Below, one piece after another: positions 19,068 to 28,435 of a stretch of DNA of 64,000 nucleotides (position 1 is the stretch's first letter; each line of letters begins with the position of its first letter). A program made the translations under genes and the position numbers. The notes under the pieces are model-generated. The model saw only the letters and a program-made list of their open reading frames with translations, did no database searches and was not told the origin of the DNA. The DNA comes from Stieleria sedimenti (GTDB lineage Bacteria; Planctomycetota; Planctomycetia; Pirellulales; Pirellulaceae): positions 29,730 through 93,729 of the forward strand of contig NZ_JANZKV010000087.1 of the NCBI RefSeq assembly GCF_025060895.1, written 5' to 3'.

Positions 19068-19645
19068 TTCGCGTCCTTTTTCAGCGTTTCAATTGCTTCA
19101 TCGATCGACTTGCTGACGTCGTCGTATTTCTTGCCCTTCGCTTTGCTCTCTTCGCTGCCATGCAGACCTTGATCGACCGCGGTGAAATCGTCCAACAGCG
19201 ATTCGACAGCCGCCGCCGCCGCCGTTTTCTGTGCGGAGTCGTCCATGGTTTGGATGAAGTTCTCGGTCGCGATCAGGACTTCGCCGATGTGGTGCAGTGG
19301 ATCGTGAGCGGCATCGGCGTCGCCGGCGGCAAATCCGTCGCGGATCGTATCGCGCAGTGATTCGATCTCTTTGATCGCTTCGGACAGCGACTGAAAATCG
19401 TGGTTGTGCTCTTCCGCATGGGCGTCGTCATGGTCGTGCCCTTCGTGGTCGTCATGGTCGTGATCGCCGTGCTCGTCATGGTCATGGCCGTCGTGGTCAT
19501 GTTCGCCATCGTCATGGCTGTGGTCGTGATCCGAATCGGACGCCTCCGTCACCGTCGTGGTCGATTTGTCTTGGCACCCCGGCAGGGCTGCAAAGCAAAA
19601 CGCGGCGAGAAATCCAAGGGTAAGCGAGAACGATTTGGACGTCAT
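19064..19645 (-). CDS. Histidine-rich lipoprotein, probable metal-binding
   Basis: A 193-residue lipoprotein with lipobox ALPGC (Cys24). Residues 40-82 form a low-complexity His/Asp/Glu stretch with 16 histidines, the composition of zinc, nickel or copper chelating tracts in metal chaperones and ZIP/ZnuA-type proteins. Residues 85-193 are predicted largely helical (LSEAIKEIESLRDTIRDGF, HHIGEVLIATENFIQTM), reminiscent of a four-helix bundle, but I cannot name a family. It is the first gene of a two-gene unit with the CPFC lipoprotein. Located at the outer or inner membrane surface, it might buffer or sense a metal. Confidence 0.8.
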   Translation of the reverse strand: MTSKSFSLTLGFLAAFCFAALPGCQDKSTTTVTEASDSDHDHSHDDGEHDHDGHDHDEHGDHDHDDHEGHDHDDAHAEEHNHDFQSLSEAIKEIESLRDTIRDGFAAGDADAAHDPLHHIGEVLIATENFIQTMDDSAQKTAAAAAVESLLDDFTAVDQGLHGSEESKAKGKKYDDVSKSIDEAIETLKKDAK

Positions 19646-19778
19646 CGAATTGGTATCCAGAGAGTGTAGTGGGGGGAAAGGCCGGCGACGGTGCTACGCC
19701 CGCGGTCAGGAGGCCAATAGATTATCACGTTCTACGTCGATTTGGCCAATCGGTTCGCCGGGCGGGATAAGTCGGGGG

Positions 19779-19792
19779 GGCAAAACGATGGG
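19779..19792. repeat. Single copy of the GGCAAAACGATGGG word
   Basis: One copy of the 15-bp word that forms the large array at 31854-32033 and recurs at 40366-40389. It lies between the His-rich lipoprotein gene and the end of typA. Confidence 0.65.
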
Positions 19793-19819
19793 TGTGAGTT
19801 GCGTCGGTGACGCTGTGTG

Positions 19820-19885
19820 TAACGTCCGGCATGCACAGCATGCCCTACGCAGTAACGTCCGGCATGCACAGCATGCCGGACGCAG
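19820..19885. repeat. 33-bp tandem repeat, each unit a hairpin, 3' of typA
   Basis: Two units, 19820-19852 and 19853-19885, differ at two positions. The second unit forms a perfect 12-bp stem, CGTCCGGCATGC (19856-19867) with 19871-19882 and loop ACA. The first forms the inner part of the same stem. The array ends 15 bases from the typA stop codon on the minus strand, a position suited to a transcription end or an RNA-stabilising structure. Confidence 0.8.
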
Positions 19886-19899
19886 ATCCTCCGTCTCGC

Positions 19900-21726
19900 C
19901 TATTTGCGGCTATTTCGCCGGCGGTCGGATTCTTTGAGCAGGACCTTACGCAAACGGATGCTTTCCGGGGTGACTTCGACCAACTCGTCGTCTTCGATGT
20001 ATTCCAGCGCCGCTTCCAGCGACATGTCGCGTGGCGGTTTCAGGATGACGTTTTCGTCGCTTCCCGACGCCCGCATGTTGGTCAGTTTTTTCTCGCGACA
20101 GGGGTTCACGTTCATGTCGTTGTCGCGTGCGTTTTCGCCCACGATCATGCCTTCGTACGTTTCCACGCCGGGGCCGACGAACAGGTCACTGCGGTCCTGC
20201 AGGGCGAACAGAGCAAACGGCATCGTTTTCCCGGAAACCATCGAGATCAAAACGCCGTTGGCGCGGCGGGGGACTTCGGGTTCGACCGGGCGATAGCTAT
20301 CGAATCGGTGGTGAATCTGTGCGGTGCCACGCGTCGCATTGAGCAGCCGGGTTCGCAATCCGATCAGCCCGCGGGAGGGGATCGTGAATCGGAGCAAGCT
20401 GTAATCGCCGCGTTGTTTCATTTCCTCCAACGTCCCACGGCGCAGCCCGACCAGTTCCATCACCGGGCCCATCGCCTCGGTGGGCACTTCGACCCGCAGC
20501 GATTCGAACGGTTCGTGGGGTTTTCCTTCGATCTCGCGATTGATGACGCGTGGTTTCCCGACACTCAGTTCGAATCCTTCACGCCGCATTGTTTCGATCA
20601 AGATGGCCAAATGGAGCACGCCACGCCCCTTGACCGCATAGGACTCGGTCCCGGGGATCAATTCGACGCGGAGGGCGACGTTGCGTTCGAGTTCTTTTTC
20701 CAGACGTGCCTTGATCTGCCGCGTGGTGACGTATTTGCCCTCCCGGCCCGCCATCGGAGACGAATTGACGGCGAACACCATTTCGAGGGTGGGTTCGTCG
20801 ACGGCCGGCCGATCGAACGGGTTATTGGCGTCGACTGCGGAAACCGTGTCGCCGATTTCGACGTTGTCAAAGCCTTCGATCGCCACGATATCACCCGCAC
20901 TGGCAACTTCGGTTTTCGCCCGGCCCAGATTGTTGAACACGTACAGCCCCGCAATCTTCTGTTTGACCGGCCCTCCTTTCTGGTGCAGGTCAATCGTCTG
21001 GCCGGCGCGAATCTGGCCCGATTGGATCCTTCCAACGGCGATTCTTCCGACGTACTCACTCCAATCCAGCGTCGTGACCAGCATCCGTAGCGGGGCTTCG
21101 GCGTCGATTTCCGGCCCCGGCAAATGATCGACCAACAGATCCAGCAGCGGCCGCATGTCATTGTTGGGCTGGTCAGGATCGGTGGTCGCGAATCCCTCTC
21201 TGGCGCTGGCGTAGACGTAGGCGACCGAATCGAGTTGGTGCTCACCACCGAGGTCGGCCAACAATTCGAGTGCCTCGTCGAGCGCCTCGTGCGATCGCGC
21301 ATCGGGGCGGTCGATCTTGTTGACCACGATGATCGGCTTGACCCCCGCCGCCAGTGCTTTTTCCAAGACATATCGCGTCTGCGGCATCGGGCCTTCGGCT
21401 GCGTCGACCAAAACCAGGCAGCCGTCGGCCATCGTCATCACGCGTTCGACTTCACCGCCAAAATCGGCGTGCCCCGGCGTGTCGATCAGATTGATCTTCA
21501 CGTCGCGGTAGGGAATCGCGATGTTCTTGGAAAGAATCGTGATCCCACGTTCTCGCTCCAAGTCGTTCGAATCCAGGATGCAGTCGCCCTTGAGTTCCGC
21601 GTCGCGGAACTGACCGCTTTGCCGCAGCAAGCAATCAACCAGCGTGGTCTTTCCGTGGTCAACGTGGGCGATGATGACAACGTTTCGAATATCGGTGCGG
21701 CGATCAGCCAAAGTGGAGTTGGTCAC
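19900..21726 (-). CDS. typA: Ribosome-associated translational GTPase TypA/BipA
   Basis: A translation-factor GTPase of the TypA/BipA family that binds the ribosome and aids assembly or stress adaptation. G motifs are present: IIAHVDHGKTTLVD (P-loop), RGITILSKNIAI (switch I), DTPGHADFGGEVERV (switch II) and VVNKIDRPDA. The EF-Tu-like domain 2, the EF-G-like domains and the TypA C-terminal domain (SSPMAGREGKYVTTRQI, SRGLIGLRTRLLNATRGT) follow. I use the GTG at 21726, which gives 608 residues, the usual family length. An upstream in-frame GTG at 21789 would add 21 residues with no homology-like feature. It is divergent from the nqr operon. Confidence 0.9.
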   Translation of the reverse strand: MTNSTLADRRTDIRNVVIIAHVDHGKTTLVDCLLRQSGQFRDAELKGDCILDSNDLERERGITILSKNIAIPYRDVKINLIDTPGHADFGGEVERVMTMADGCLVLVDAAEGPMPQTRYVLEKALAAGVKPIIVVNKIDRPDARSHEALDEALELLADLGGEHQLDSVAYVYASAREGFATTDPDQPNNDMRPLLDLLVDHLPGPEIDAEAPLRMLVTTLDWSEYVGRIAVGRIQSGQIRAGQTIDLHQKGGPVKQKIAGLYVFNNLGRAKTEVASAGDIVAIEGFDNVEIGDTVSAVDANNPFDRPAVDEPTLEMVFAVNSSPMAGREGKYVTTRQIKARLEKELERNVALRVELIPGTESYAVKGRGVLHLAILIETMRREGFELSVGKPRVINREIEGKPHEPFESLRVEVPTEAMGPVMELVGLRRGTLEEMKQRGDYSLLRFTIPSRGLIGLRTRLLNATRGTAQIHHRFDSYRPVEPEVPRRANGVLISMVSGKTMPFALFALQDRSDLFVGPGVETYEGMIVGENARDNDMNVNPCREKKLTNMRASGSDENVILKPPRDMSLEAALEYIEDDELVEVTPESIRLRKVLLKESDRRRNSRK

Positions 21727-22133
21727 AAAAAACGCTTGCAGGGTAGTGGAGAGGCTTCGAAGGGACTCAGCGGGCCGTTGACGCGGCACCGAGGTGGGGA
21801 GGGGGTGCCGTGTCGTTTCGCAACGAAAATCGGTAAGAAATGAGGATTCGCGCCAACCGTTTGAGTCACAGAAACGAAAAGGAAGTTTCCTCGTCGGATA
21901 GATAGTGAATACGCTTGGGCGATTTCTCGCTAGACCTTTCCTGCCGTGCGGGTGACAGCTTCGCTAGCCGCCCGCACAGGCGTTCCGTTGGCCCTAAGGG
22001 TTTTGCGAGCCTCCGTCTCTGGTCTGCCGATCGGTGTACCGTTGCGAGTTATTGTCAGCTATGTAATATTCCCTGGCCAAGGAACTTGCCGTTTTCGTTT
22101 GCCCACCGACGTGGGCATTTGCTCGCTGCTCGC

Positions 22134-22151
22134 TTGTGAAAAAAATCACAA
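22134..22151. promoter_or_regulatory. Perfect CRP/FNR-type palindrome upstream of nqrA
   Basis: The sequence reads TTGTGA, six A, TCACAA: an uninterrupted 18-bp dyad matching the CRP-type consensus TGTGA-N6-TCACA. It lies 99 bases upstream of the nqrA start codon in the 524-base divergent gap between typA and nqrA. The gap also holds a small hairpin near 21943-21973 (arms GTGCGGG and CCCGCAC). A CRP/FNR-family regulator controlling the respiratory operon is plausible. No such regulator gene is in the window. Confidence 0.6.
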
Positions 22152-22250
22152 AGTGCCCCGTGTCTGCTTGATCCTCCGACGCCGGGTTGCGTCCCCGCGT
22201 TTGTTTTCGTTCCCGCGTTCAGTCCCGCGTTCAACCGTTTTTCGAAGCCT

Positions 22251-23600
22251 ATGATCACGATCAAAGAAGGATTGGATCTTCCGATCCTCGGCACGCCCGC
22301 TCAGCACATCGAAGTCGCCAAGCCGGTCACGCGAGTGGCGTTGGTCGGGGACGATTACATCGGCATGAAGCCCACGATGTTGGTGGCCCCGGGCGACAAG
22401 GTGAAATTGGGTCAGCCGTTGTTTACCGACAAGAAAACCGAAGGCGTGACGTACACCTCGCCGGCGGCGGGAACGGTTGCGGACGTGATTCGCGGTGAAA
22501 AGCGAAAGTTTGAGGCTGTGGTCATCGACGTCGATCCTTCGCCGGGCGAATCGGACAGCGTCAGCTTTGACGTCGGCGACGTCAACGCGATGGATGCGGC
22601 GGCCTTGACGGAGTTGCTGGTCACCAGCGGGCTGTGGACGGCGTTGCGGACGCGACCGTTTGGCAAGGTCCCCGCCCCGGGCACGAAACCGAGTTCGATT
22701 TTCGTCCAGGCGATCGACACCAACCCGCTCGCGGCCTGCCCGGCCACGGCGATGGCCGACCGTAAGGATCAATTCATTCTGGGGCTCACTGCGATCACGA
22801 AGCTGACCGACGGCACGGTCCACGTCTGCAAGGCTCCCGGGTCGGCGATCCCCGGCGGCGCGGTCGATGGCGTCACGGTCACCGAATTCGGCGGTCCCCA
22901 TCCGGCCGGCTTGGTCGGAACCCATATCCACGAACTCGATCCGGTCGGTCCGACCAAGAAGGTGTGGTACTTGGGTTATCAAGACGTGATGGCGATCGGT
23001 GCCCTGCTGACGACTGGCAAGTTGGATGTGCGACGGGTGATTTCGCTCGCCGGCCCTGTGATCGGCAAACCGCGTCTGTTGGAAACCCGCATCGGGGCCG
23101 ACATCAGCCAGTTGGTCGACGGCGAGTACGATGCCGAGATGAAAGTCCGCCAGATTTCCGGGTCGGTACTTTGCGGCCGCACCGCCAATCCTCCGCACAA
23201 CTTTCTGGGACGCTATCACACGCAGATTTCGGTGATTCAAGAAGGCGACGAGCGAGAGTTTCTCGGCTGGCAAAAACCGGGCTTTGACAAGTTCAGCACG
23301 ACGCGGGTGTTCGCTTCGACGATGTTGCCGAACCAGAAGTTTGCCTTCACGACCAGCACCGGCGGCAGCGAGCGTGCGATGGTTCCCTTGGGGACTTACG
23401 AGAAAGTGATGCCGCTGGATATCTTGCCGACGCAATTGCTCCGCGCGTTGATCGTCCGCGACACCGACCAGGCGCAACAATTGGGCGCTCTGGAGCTGGA
23501 AGAAGAAGACTTGGCGTTATGCACCTTCGTCTGTCCCGGAAAATATGAATATGGCTCGTTGCTTCGCGAGAACTTGACCACGATCGAGCGCGAAGGCTGA
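22251..23600 (+). CDS. nqrA: Na+-translocating NADH:quinone reductase subunit A
   Basis: A 449-residue peripheral subunit of Na+-NQR, the sodium-pumping respiratory NADH dehydrogenase. It begins with the family signature [15 protein letters not shown] and contains [46 protein letters not shown]-like [11 protein letters not shown], and [18 protein letters not shown], all characteristic of NqrA. The C-terminal part has two Cys (in [10 protein letters not shown]). It is the first gene of a six-subunit operon in the standard order A-B-C-D-E-F. Subunit A contributes to quinone binding at the membrane surface. Confidence 0.95.
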   Translation: MITIKEGLDLPILGTPAQHIEVAKPVTRVALVGDDYIGMKPTMLVAPGDKVKLGQPLFTDKKTEGVTYTSPAAGTVADVIRGEKRKFEAVVIDVDPSPGESDSVSFDVGDVNAMDAAALTELLVTSGLWTALRTRPFGKVPAPGTKPSSIFVQAIDTNPLAACPATAMADRKDQFILGLTAITKLTDGTVHVCKAPGSAIPGGAVDGVTVTEFGGPHPAGLVGTHIHELDPVGPTKKVWYLGYQDVMAIGALLTTGKLDVRRVISLAGPVIGKPRLLETRIGADISQLVDGEYDAEMKVRQISGSVLCGRTANPPHNFLGRYHTQISVIQEGDEREFLGWQKPGFDKFSTTRVFASTMLPNQKFAFTTSTGGSERAMVPLGTYEKVMPLDILPTQLLRALIVRDTDQAQQLGALELEEEDLALCTFVCPGKYEYGSLLRENLTTIEREG

Positions 23601-23694
23601 TCCGAACCGTTCACAGACACCTAGCGGACGCGGCGGGGAGCTGCCGAGCCGTTCCATTTACTCAGAAAAAACCGTTATTGGGCAAGACTGACCA

Positions 23695-24993
23695 ATGAAA
23701 GCACTCCGCGCTGCTCTGGACAAAGTCCATCCGCTGTTTGACAAGGGCGGACCGCTGCAGATCGCGTATCCGGTGTACGAATCGATTGACACGTTTCTGT
23801 ACACGCCGGGCGAAATCACTCACGGGCAAACGCACGTGCGTGACAATATCGATCTGAAGCGAATGATGATCACCGTTGTGATGGCTCTCGTGCCAGCGAC
23901 GCTGTTTGGAATGTGGAACGTCGGCTACCAGGCGAACACCACCATCCAGCGTGTCGCAGAGGCTGGTGAGAAGTACGTTGGTGATTGGCATTACACGATT
24001 CACAACGCCATGGGTTTCACCAATGACCCGGGCAGCATTGCCGATTGCATGGTACTCGGGGCGATCTTTTTCATCCCGATCTACTTCGTTTGCATGTTCG
24101 TCGGCGGTCACATCGAAATGGTCTTCAGTGTCCTTCGCGGGCACGAGATCAACGAAGGCTTCCTCGTCACGGGGTTGCTCTTTCCGCTCACCCTGCCGGC
24201 CTCGATTCCCCTCTGGCAAGTGGCCGTCGGGATCGCGTTCGGCGTAATCGTTGCCAAGGAGGTGTTCGGGGGAACCGGACGAAACTTCTTGAACGTGGCC
24301 CTGACCAGCCGAGCGTTCCTGTACTTTGCGCACGCCGGCCAGATCAGCGGTGACAAAGTTTGGACGGCGGTCGACGGTTTCAGCGGCGCGACCGCCCTGG
24401 GGCAGATGGCCGTTGCGACGCCCGATCCGGGCGGCGAAACCAACGCCGCCCTGGCCTCGCTTGAATCGGTCAATTATTCACTCGGTGCGGCCGATCCGGT
24501 GACCTGGACGGAGCCGATCACCTGGACCAGTGCGTTCCTGGGAACGGTTCAGGGATGTGTGGGCGAAACGAGTGTGTTGATGTGCTTGATCGGTGCGGCG
24601 ATTCTGATCGGGACCGGGATCGGCTCCTGGAAGATCATGGCCGGTGTGCTGGGCGGTGTTGCCGCGACGTCGTTGCTGCTCAACGGTGTCACCACGGGCA
24701 GCAACCCGATGATGAGCGTTCCCTTCTACTGGCACTTTGTCGTCGGTGGTCTGGCGTTTGGTCTGGTGTTCATGGCCACGGACCCTGTCAGTGCTTCGAT
24801 GACGGAGAAGGGCAAGTGGATCTACGGCGGGCTGATCGGTTTCATGACTGTTTTGATTCGATGCATTAACCCGGCGTTCCCCGAAGGCATCATGTTGGCC
24901 ATTTTGTTCGGCAACGTGTTCGCGCCGCTGATCGATTACTTCGTTGTTTCCGCAAACGTTCGCCGGAGGATGGCACGCTATGTCACAACGTGA
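23695..24993 (+). CDS. nqrB: Na+-translocating NADH:quinone reductase subunit B
   Basis: A 432-residue polytopic membrane subunit that carries covalent FMN and the sodium path. The flavinylation motif DGFSGATAL places the FMN-bearing threonine at about residue 233. Membrane helices such as [18 protein letters not shown] and [19 protein letters not shown] fit the NqrB/RnfD fold. FMN would be attached by the ApbE domain encoded at the end of the operon. Its stop overlaps nqrC by 14 bases. Confidence 0.95.
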   Translation: MKALRAALDKVHPLFDKGGPLQIAYPVYESIDTFLYTPGEITHGQTHVRDNIDLKRMMITVVMALVPATLFGMWNVGYQANTTIQRVAEAGEKYVGDWHYTIHNAMGFTNDPGSIADCMVLGAIFFIPIYFVCMFVGGHIEMVFSVLRGHEINEGFLVTGLLFPLTLPASIPLWQVAVGIAFGVIVAKEVFGGTGRNFLNVALTSRAFLYFAHAGQISGDKVWTAVDGFSGATALGQMAVATPDPGGETNAALASLESVNYSLGAADPVTWTEPITWTSAFLGTVQGCVGETSVLMCLIGAAILIGTGIGSWKIMAGVLGGVAATSLLLNGVTTGSNPMMSVPFYWHFVVGGLAFGLVFMATDPVSASMTEKGKWIYGGLIGFMTVLIRCINPAFPEGIMLAILFGNVFAPLIDYFVVSANVRRRMARYVTT

Positions 24994-25795
24994 TTCAACT
25001 GTTAACACCCTGCTCACGGCGACCATCCTGTGCGTCGTCTGCTCGCTGGTCGTCAGCGTTGCCGCTGTCGGACTCAAGGGCAAGCAGGAAGAAAATAAGA
25101 TGCTCGACCGCCAGAAGAACATTCTGGATGCTGCGGGACTGTCGATCGGCGAATTCGGCAAACCGGCCAGTGAGCTTTCCAAGGCGCAAATCGAAGAGCT
25201 GTACGCCTGGGTCAGCGAAGAATTGGTCGACTTGGAAACCGGCGAGATCGTCGAGGGCATGGATCCGGCCGACTACGACCCGCGTGAAGCGGCCGACAAG
25301 GTCGACGCGAGCATCGAGATCGGCGAAGTGCCGTACGATCCGGGTGTCGGTCGTCGCGAAAAAGTGGCCAAAGTCTACTTCGTCACCAAGCCCGGAACCG
25401 ATGGCTTTCAGCAAGTCGTGTTGCCGGTTTACGGCAAGGGCCTGTGGTCGACGCTTTACGGATACCTGGCACTCAAGGGCGACCTGGAAACGATCCAAGG
25501 GTTGACGTTTTACGAACACGCCGAGACACCCGGATTGGGTGGCGAAGTCGACAACCCGGCGTGGAAAGCGCAGTGGGAAGACCAGAAACTGTATGACGAA
25601 AACGGTGAGCCCGCTGCCGTGGTCTACAAAGGCTCCGCTCCTCCAGGAAACCCTTACGCGGTCGATGGATTGTCCGGAGCAACCATTACCAGCCGGGGCG
25701 TGACGAACCTGTTGCGTTACTGGGCCAGCGAGGATGGATACGGACCATTCTTGTCACAACTGAAGAACGGCAAGTCGAAGACATCGGGGTCCTGA
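24980..25795 (+). CDS. nqrC: Na+-translocating NADH:quinone reductase subunit C
   Basis: A 271-residue subunit with one N-terminal helix ([21 protein letters not shown]) and a periplasmic FMN-binding domain. The flavinylation motif [13 protein letters not shown] puts the FMN threonine at residue 235. I take the ATG at 24980 ([10 protein letters not shown]), which matches the family start and overlaps nqrB by 14 bases; an upstream in-frame ATG at 24944 would lie inside nqrB. Family motifs [27 protein letters not shown] and [14 protein letters not shown] are intact. Confidence 0.95.
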   Translation: MSQRDSTVNTLLTATILCVVCSLVVSVAAVGLKGKQEENKMLDRQKNILDAAGLSIGEFGKPASELSKAQIEELYAWVSEELVDLETGEIVEGMDPADYDPREAADKVDASIEIGEVPYDPGVGRREKVAKVYFVTKPGTDGFQQVVLPVYGKGLWSTLYGYLALKGDLETIQGLTFYEHAETPGLGGEVDNPAWKAQWEDQKLYDENGEPAAVVYKGSAPPGNPYAVDGLSGATITSRGVTNLLRYWASEDGYGPFLSQLKNGKSKTSGS

Positions 25796-25798
25796 GAG

Positions 25799-26425
25799 AT
25801 GGCTGAAAAAACTGCAAAATCTGTGATCGTCGATCCACTGGTCGACAACAACCCGATCGCCTTGCAGATCCTCGGGATCTGTAGCGCGTTGGCGGTGACG
25901 ACCAAGATGGAAACATCGATCGTGATGGCCGTTGCCGTGATCGCCGTGACGGCGTTCAGCAACCTGGCCGTCAGTGCGATCCGCTCCTACATCCCCAGCA
26001 GCATCCGGATCATCGTTCAGATGACCGTGATCGCGTCGCTGGTGATCGTCGTCGACCAATTCCTGAAAGCTTACTTCTTCGACATCAGCAAGCAGCTTTC
26101 GGTGTTCGTCGGTTTGATCATCACCAACTGTATCGTGATGGGTCGCGCCGAAGGCTTTGCGATGAAGAACGGCCCCTGGCTGAGCTTCTGGGACGGGATC
26201 GGCAACGGACTCGGCTACGGCCTGGTGTTGTTGTTCGTCGCGTTCTTCCGCGAACTGTTCGGCAGCGGAACCTTGATGGGCTATGTCATCCTGCCGCTGG
26301 ACCGCAACGGCGGTTGGTACAACCCCAACAACTTGATGCTGTTGCCACCGAGTGCGTTTTTCTTGATCGGCTTCCTGATTTGGTTGATCCGAGCATACAA
26401 ACCGGAACAAATCGAAGAGTCCTGA
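25799..26425 (+). CDS. nqrD: Na+-translocating NADH:quinone reductase subunit D
   Basis: A 208-residue polytopic membrane subunit of the NqrD/RnfE type. It carries two cysteines at the positions that, with those of NqrE, hold the intramembrane iron centre: Cys28 (LGICSALA) and Cys111 ([11 protein letters not shown]). The stop of nqrC and this start are 3 bases apart with GAGAG just before the ATG. The intact cysteines imply a need for an iron-maturation factor such as NqrM. Confidence 0.95.
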   Translation: MAEKTAKSVIVDPLVDNNPIALQILGICSALAVTTKMETSIVMAVAVIAVTAFSNLAVSAIRSYIPSSIRIIVQMTVIASLVIVVDQFLKAYFFDISKQLSVFVGLIITNCIVMGRAEGFAMKNGPWLSFWDGIGNGLGYGLVLLFVAFFRELFGSGTLMGYVILPLDRNGGWYNPNNLMLLPPSAFFLIGFLIWLIRAYKPEQIEES

Positions 26426-26435
26426 GGATAGAACC

Positions 26436-27083
26436 ATGTCAGAAATCATAGAAACCCATCTCAGCATCTTGCTGAAAGCCGTCTTCGTCGAAAACCTCGC
26501 GTTGGCATTTTTCCTCGGGATGTGCACGTTCCTTGCGATCAGCAAGAACGTCAAAACGGCCATCGGGCTGGGCATCGCCGTGATTGTGATCGAAGCGATC
26601 ACGGTGCCGGCCAACCAGTTCATTTACGCCTGGTTCCTCAAGAAAGGGGCTTTGACGTGGGCGGAGGGATTGCTTCCCGTTTCGCCCGGTTACTTCGCGA
26701 CCGTCGACCTGACCTTCCTCGGGTTTATCAGCTACATCGGCGTGATCGCCGCCATGGTTCAGATCCTGGAAATGTTCTTGGACAAGTTTTTCCCCGCGCT
26801 TTACAACACGCTGGGGATCTTCCTTCCGCTGATCACGGTGAACTGTGCCATCCTGGGTGCGTCGCTGTTCATGCAAGAACGTAACTACTCGTTCGCCGAG
26901 TCGTGCACCTACGGCTTGGGCTGCGGGATCGGTTGGGCGCTCGCCATCGCGGCGCTTGCCGGCATTCGGGAAAAGATGAAATACAGTGATGTCCCCCCGC
27001 CGCTTCGCGGTTTAGGAATCACGTTCATCACGGTCGGGCTGATGGCGCTCGCATTCATGTCGTTTAGCGGAATCCAGCTGTAA
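26436..27083 (+). CDS. nqrE: Na+-translocating NADH:quinone reductase subunit E
   Basis: A 215-residue membrane subunit pseudo-symmetric with NqrD. The paired cysteines are present at Cys30 ([10 protein letters not shown]) and Cys137 ([10 protein letters not shown]). Family motifs [30 protein letters not shown] and [19 protein letters not shown] are clear. A GAGGA ribosome binding site precedes the ATG by 7 bases, one of the few good ones in the window. Confidence 0.95.
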   Translation: MSEIIETHLSILLKAVFVENLALAFFLGMCTFLAISKNVKTAIGLGIAVIVIEAITVPANQFIYAWFLKKGALTWAEGLLPVSPGYFATVDLTFLGFISYIGVIAAMVQILEMFLDKFFPALYNTLGIFLPLITVNCAILGASLFMQERNYSFAESCTYGLGCGIGWALAIAALAGIREKMKYSDVPPPLRGLGITFITVGLMALAFMSFSGIQL

Positions 27084-27158
27084 CGCGGCTGTTGTACGTT
27101 CAGCGAAAGCAACTTTGACCAGACGATACTCAGAAACCTCAAATCAAATCGATCCGAT

Positions 27159-28379
27159 ATGGGCACCGTAATCCTTGGCATCGCAATGTTCACCCTGGTC
27201 GTGGTGGCGTTGGTGGTCTTGATCCTAGGCGCGAAAGCGCAACTTGTTGCGTCAGGCCCCGTGAAGATCATGATCAATGACCAAAAAGAGATCGAGGTTC
27301 CCGCCGGCGGAAAGCTGTTGGGTGCCCTTGCCGATGCCGGCGTGTTCGTCTCCAGCGCCTGCGGCGGCGGCGGAACCTGTGCCCAGTGTAAGGTCAAGGT
27401 TCACGAAGGCGGCGGCGAAATTCTGGCCACCGAAAAAGACCACATCACGAAGAAAGCCGCTCGCGAAGGCGAACGCCTCTCTTGCCAAGTGGCCGTCAAG
27501 CAGGACATGAACGTCGAGGTTCCCGCCGAAGCGTTCGACACCAAGAAATGGGATTGCACAGTCCGTAGCAACCACAACGTGGCCACCTTCATCAAAGAGT
27601 TCGTGCTGGAACTGCCCGAAGGCGAGGACGTCAATTTCAAGGCCGGTGGTTACATCCAAATTGAATGTCCACCCCACGTGGCGAACTATAAAGACTTCGA
27701 CATCGAAGAAGAGTACCACGAAGACTGGGACAAGTACGACATCTGGCGATTCGTATCGAAGGTCGATGAACCCGTGATCCGGGCGTATTCGATGGCGAAC
27801 TATCCGGGCGAAAAAGGCATCATCATGCTGAACGTCCGCGTCGCCACCCCGCCGCCGAGGAACCCCGAACTGCCGCCGGGAAAAATGAGCAGCTGGATCT
27901 TCAGCCTCAAACCGGGTGACAAGGCCACCATCAGTGGTCCCTACGGAGAATTCTTCATCAAGGACAGCGACGCCGAGATGGTCTACATCGGCGGTGGTGC
28001 CGGAATGGCCCCACTGCGGAGTCATATCTTTGAATTGTTCAAACGGCAAAAGACGAACCGAAAGGTCAGCTACTGGTACGGCGGCCGAAGTCTGCGTGAA
28101 CTGTTCTACATCGATCACTTCCGCGACATCGAAAAGGACTTCCCAAATTTCCAGTTCAACATCGCACTGTCCGATCCGTTGCCCGAAGACAATTGGGACG
28201 GCTACCAAGGCTTCATTCACCAGGTGTTGCTGGACAACTACCTGAGCAAGCACCCGGCGCCCGAAGACATCGAGTACTACATCTGTGGCCCGCCGATGAT
28301 GAACCAGGCCGTGTTCCGCATGTTGGACGATTTGGGTGTCGAACCGGAAAACATCGCCTACGATGACTTCGGCGGCTGA
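27159..28379 (+). CDS. nqrF: Na+-translocating NADH:quinone reductase subunit F (NADH-oxidising)
   Basis: A 406-residue subunit with an N-terminal helix ([15 protein letters not shown]) and a plant-type [2Fe-2S] ferredoxin domain with ligands Cys68, Cys74, Cys77 and Cys109 ([11 protein letters not shown], then RLSCQV). The FAD/NADH reductase domain has [11 protein letters not shown], a flavin motif, and the NADH-binding [15 protein letters not shown] and [13 protein letters not shown]. Electrons enter Na+-NQR here. The operon continues two bases later with an in-frame TTG of the flavin transferase gene. Confidence 0.96.
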   Translation: MGTVILGIAMFTLVVVALVVLILGAKAQLVASGPVKIMINDQKEIEVPAGGKLLGALADAGVFVSSACGGGGTCAQCKVKVHEGGGEILATEKDHITKKAAREGERLSCQVAVKQDMNVEVPAEAFDTKKWDCTVRSNHNVATFIKEFVLELPEGEDVNFKAGGYIQIECPPHVANYKDFDIEEEYHEDWDKYDIWRFVSKVDEPVIRAYSMANYPGEKGIIMLNVRVATPPPRNPELPPGKMSSWIFSLKPGDKATISGPYGEFFIKDSDAEMVYIGGGAGMAPLRSHIFELFKRQKTNRKVSYWYGGRSLRELFYIDHFRDIEKDFPNFQFNIALSDPLPEDNWDGYQGFIHQVLLDNYLSKHPAPEDIEYYICGPPMMNQAVFRMLDDLGVEPENIAYDDFGG

Positions 28380-28435
28380 TCTTGATTGAGACGATGGAGT
28401 CGGCACGGTCCATTCCCCAACGATCGATAACAACC

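Noticed and set aside
22146..23480. 444-residue minus-strand open frame antisense to nqrA
   Set aside because: A shadow of nqrA; basic low-information translation without domains.
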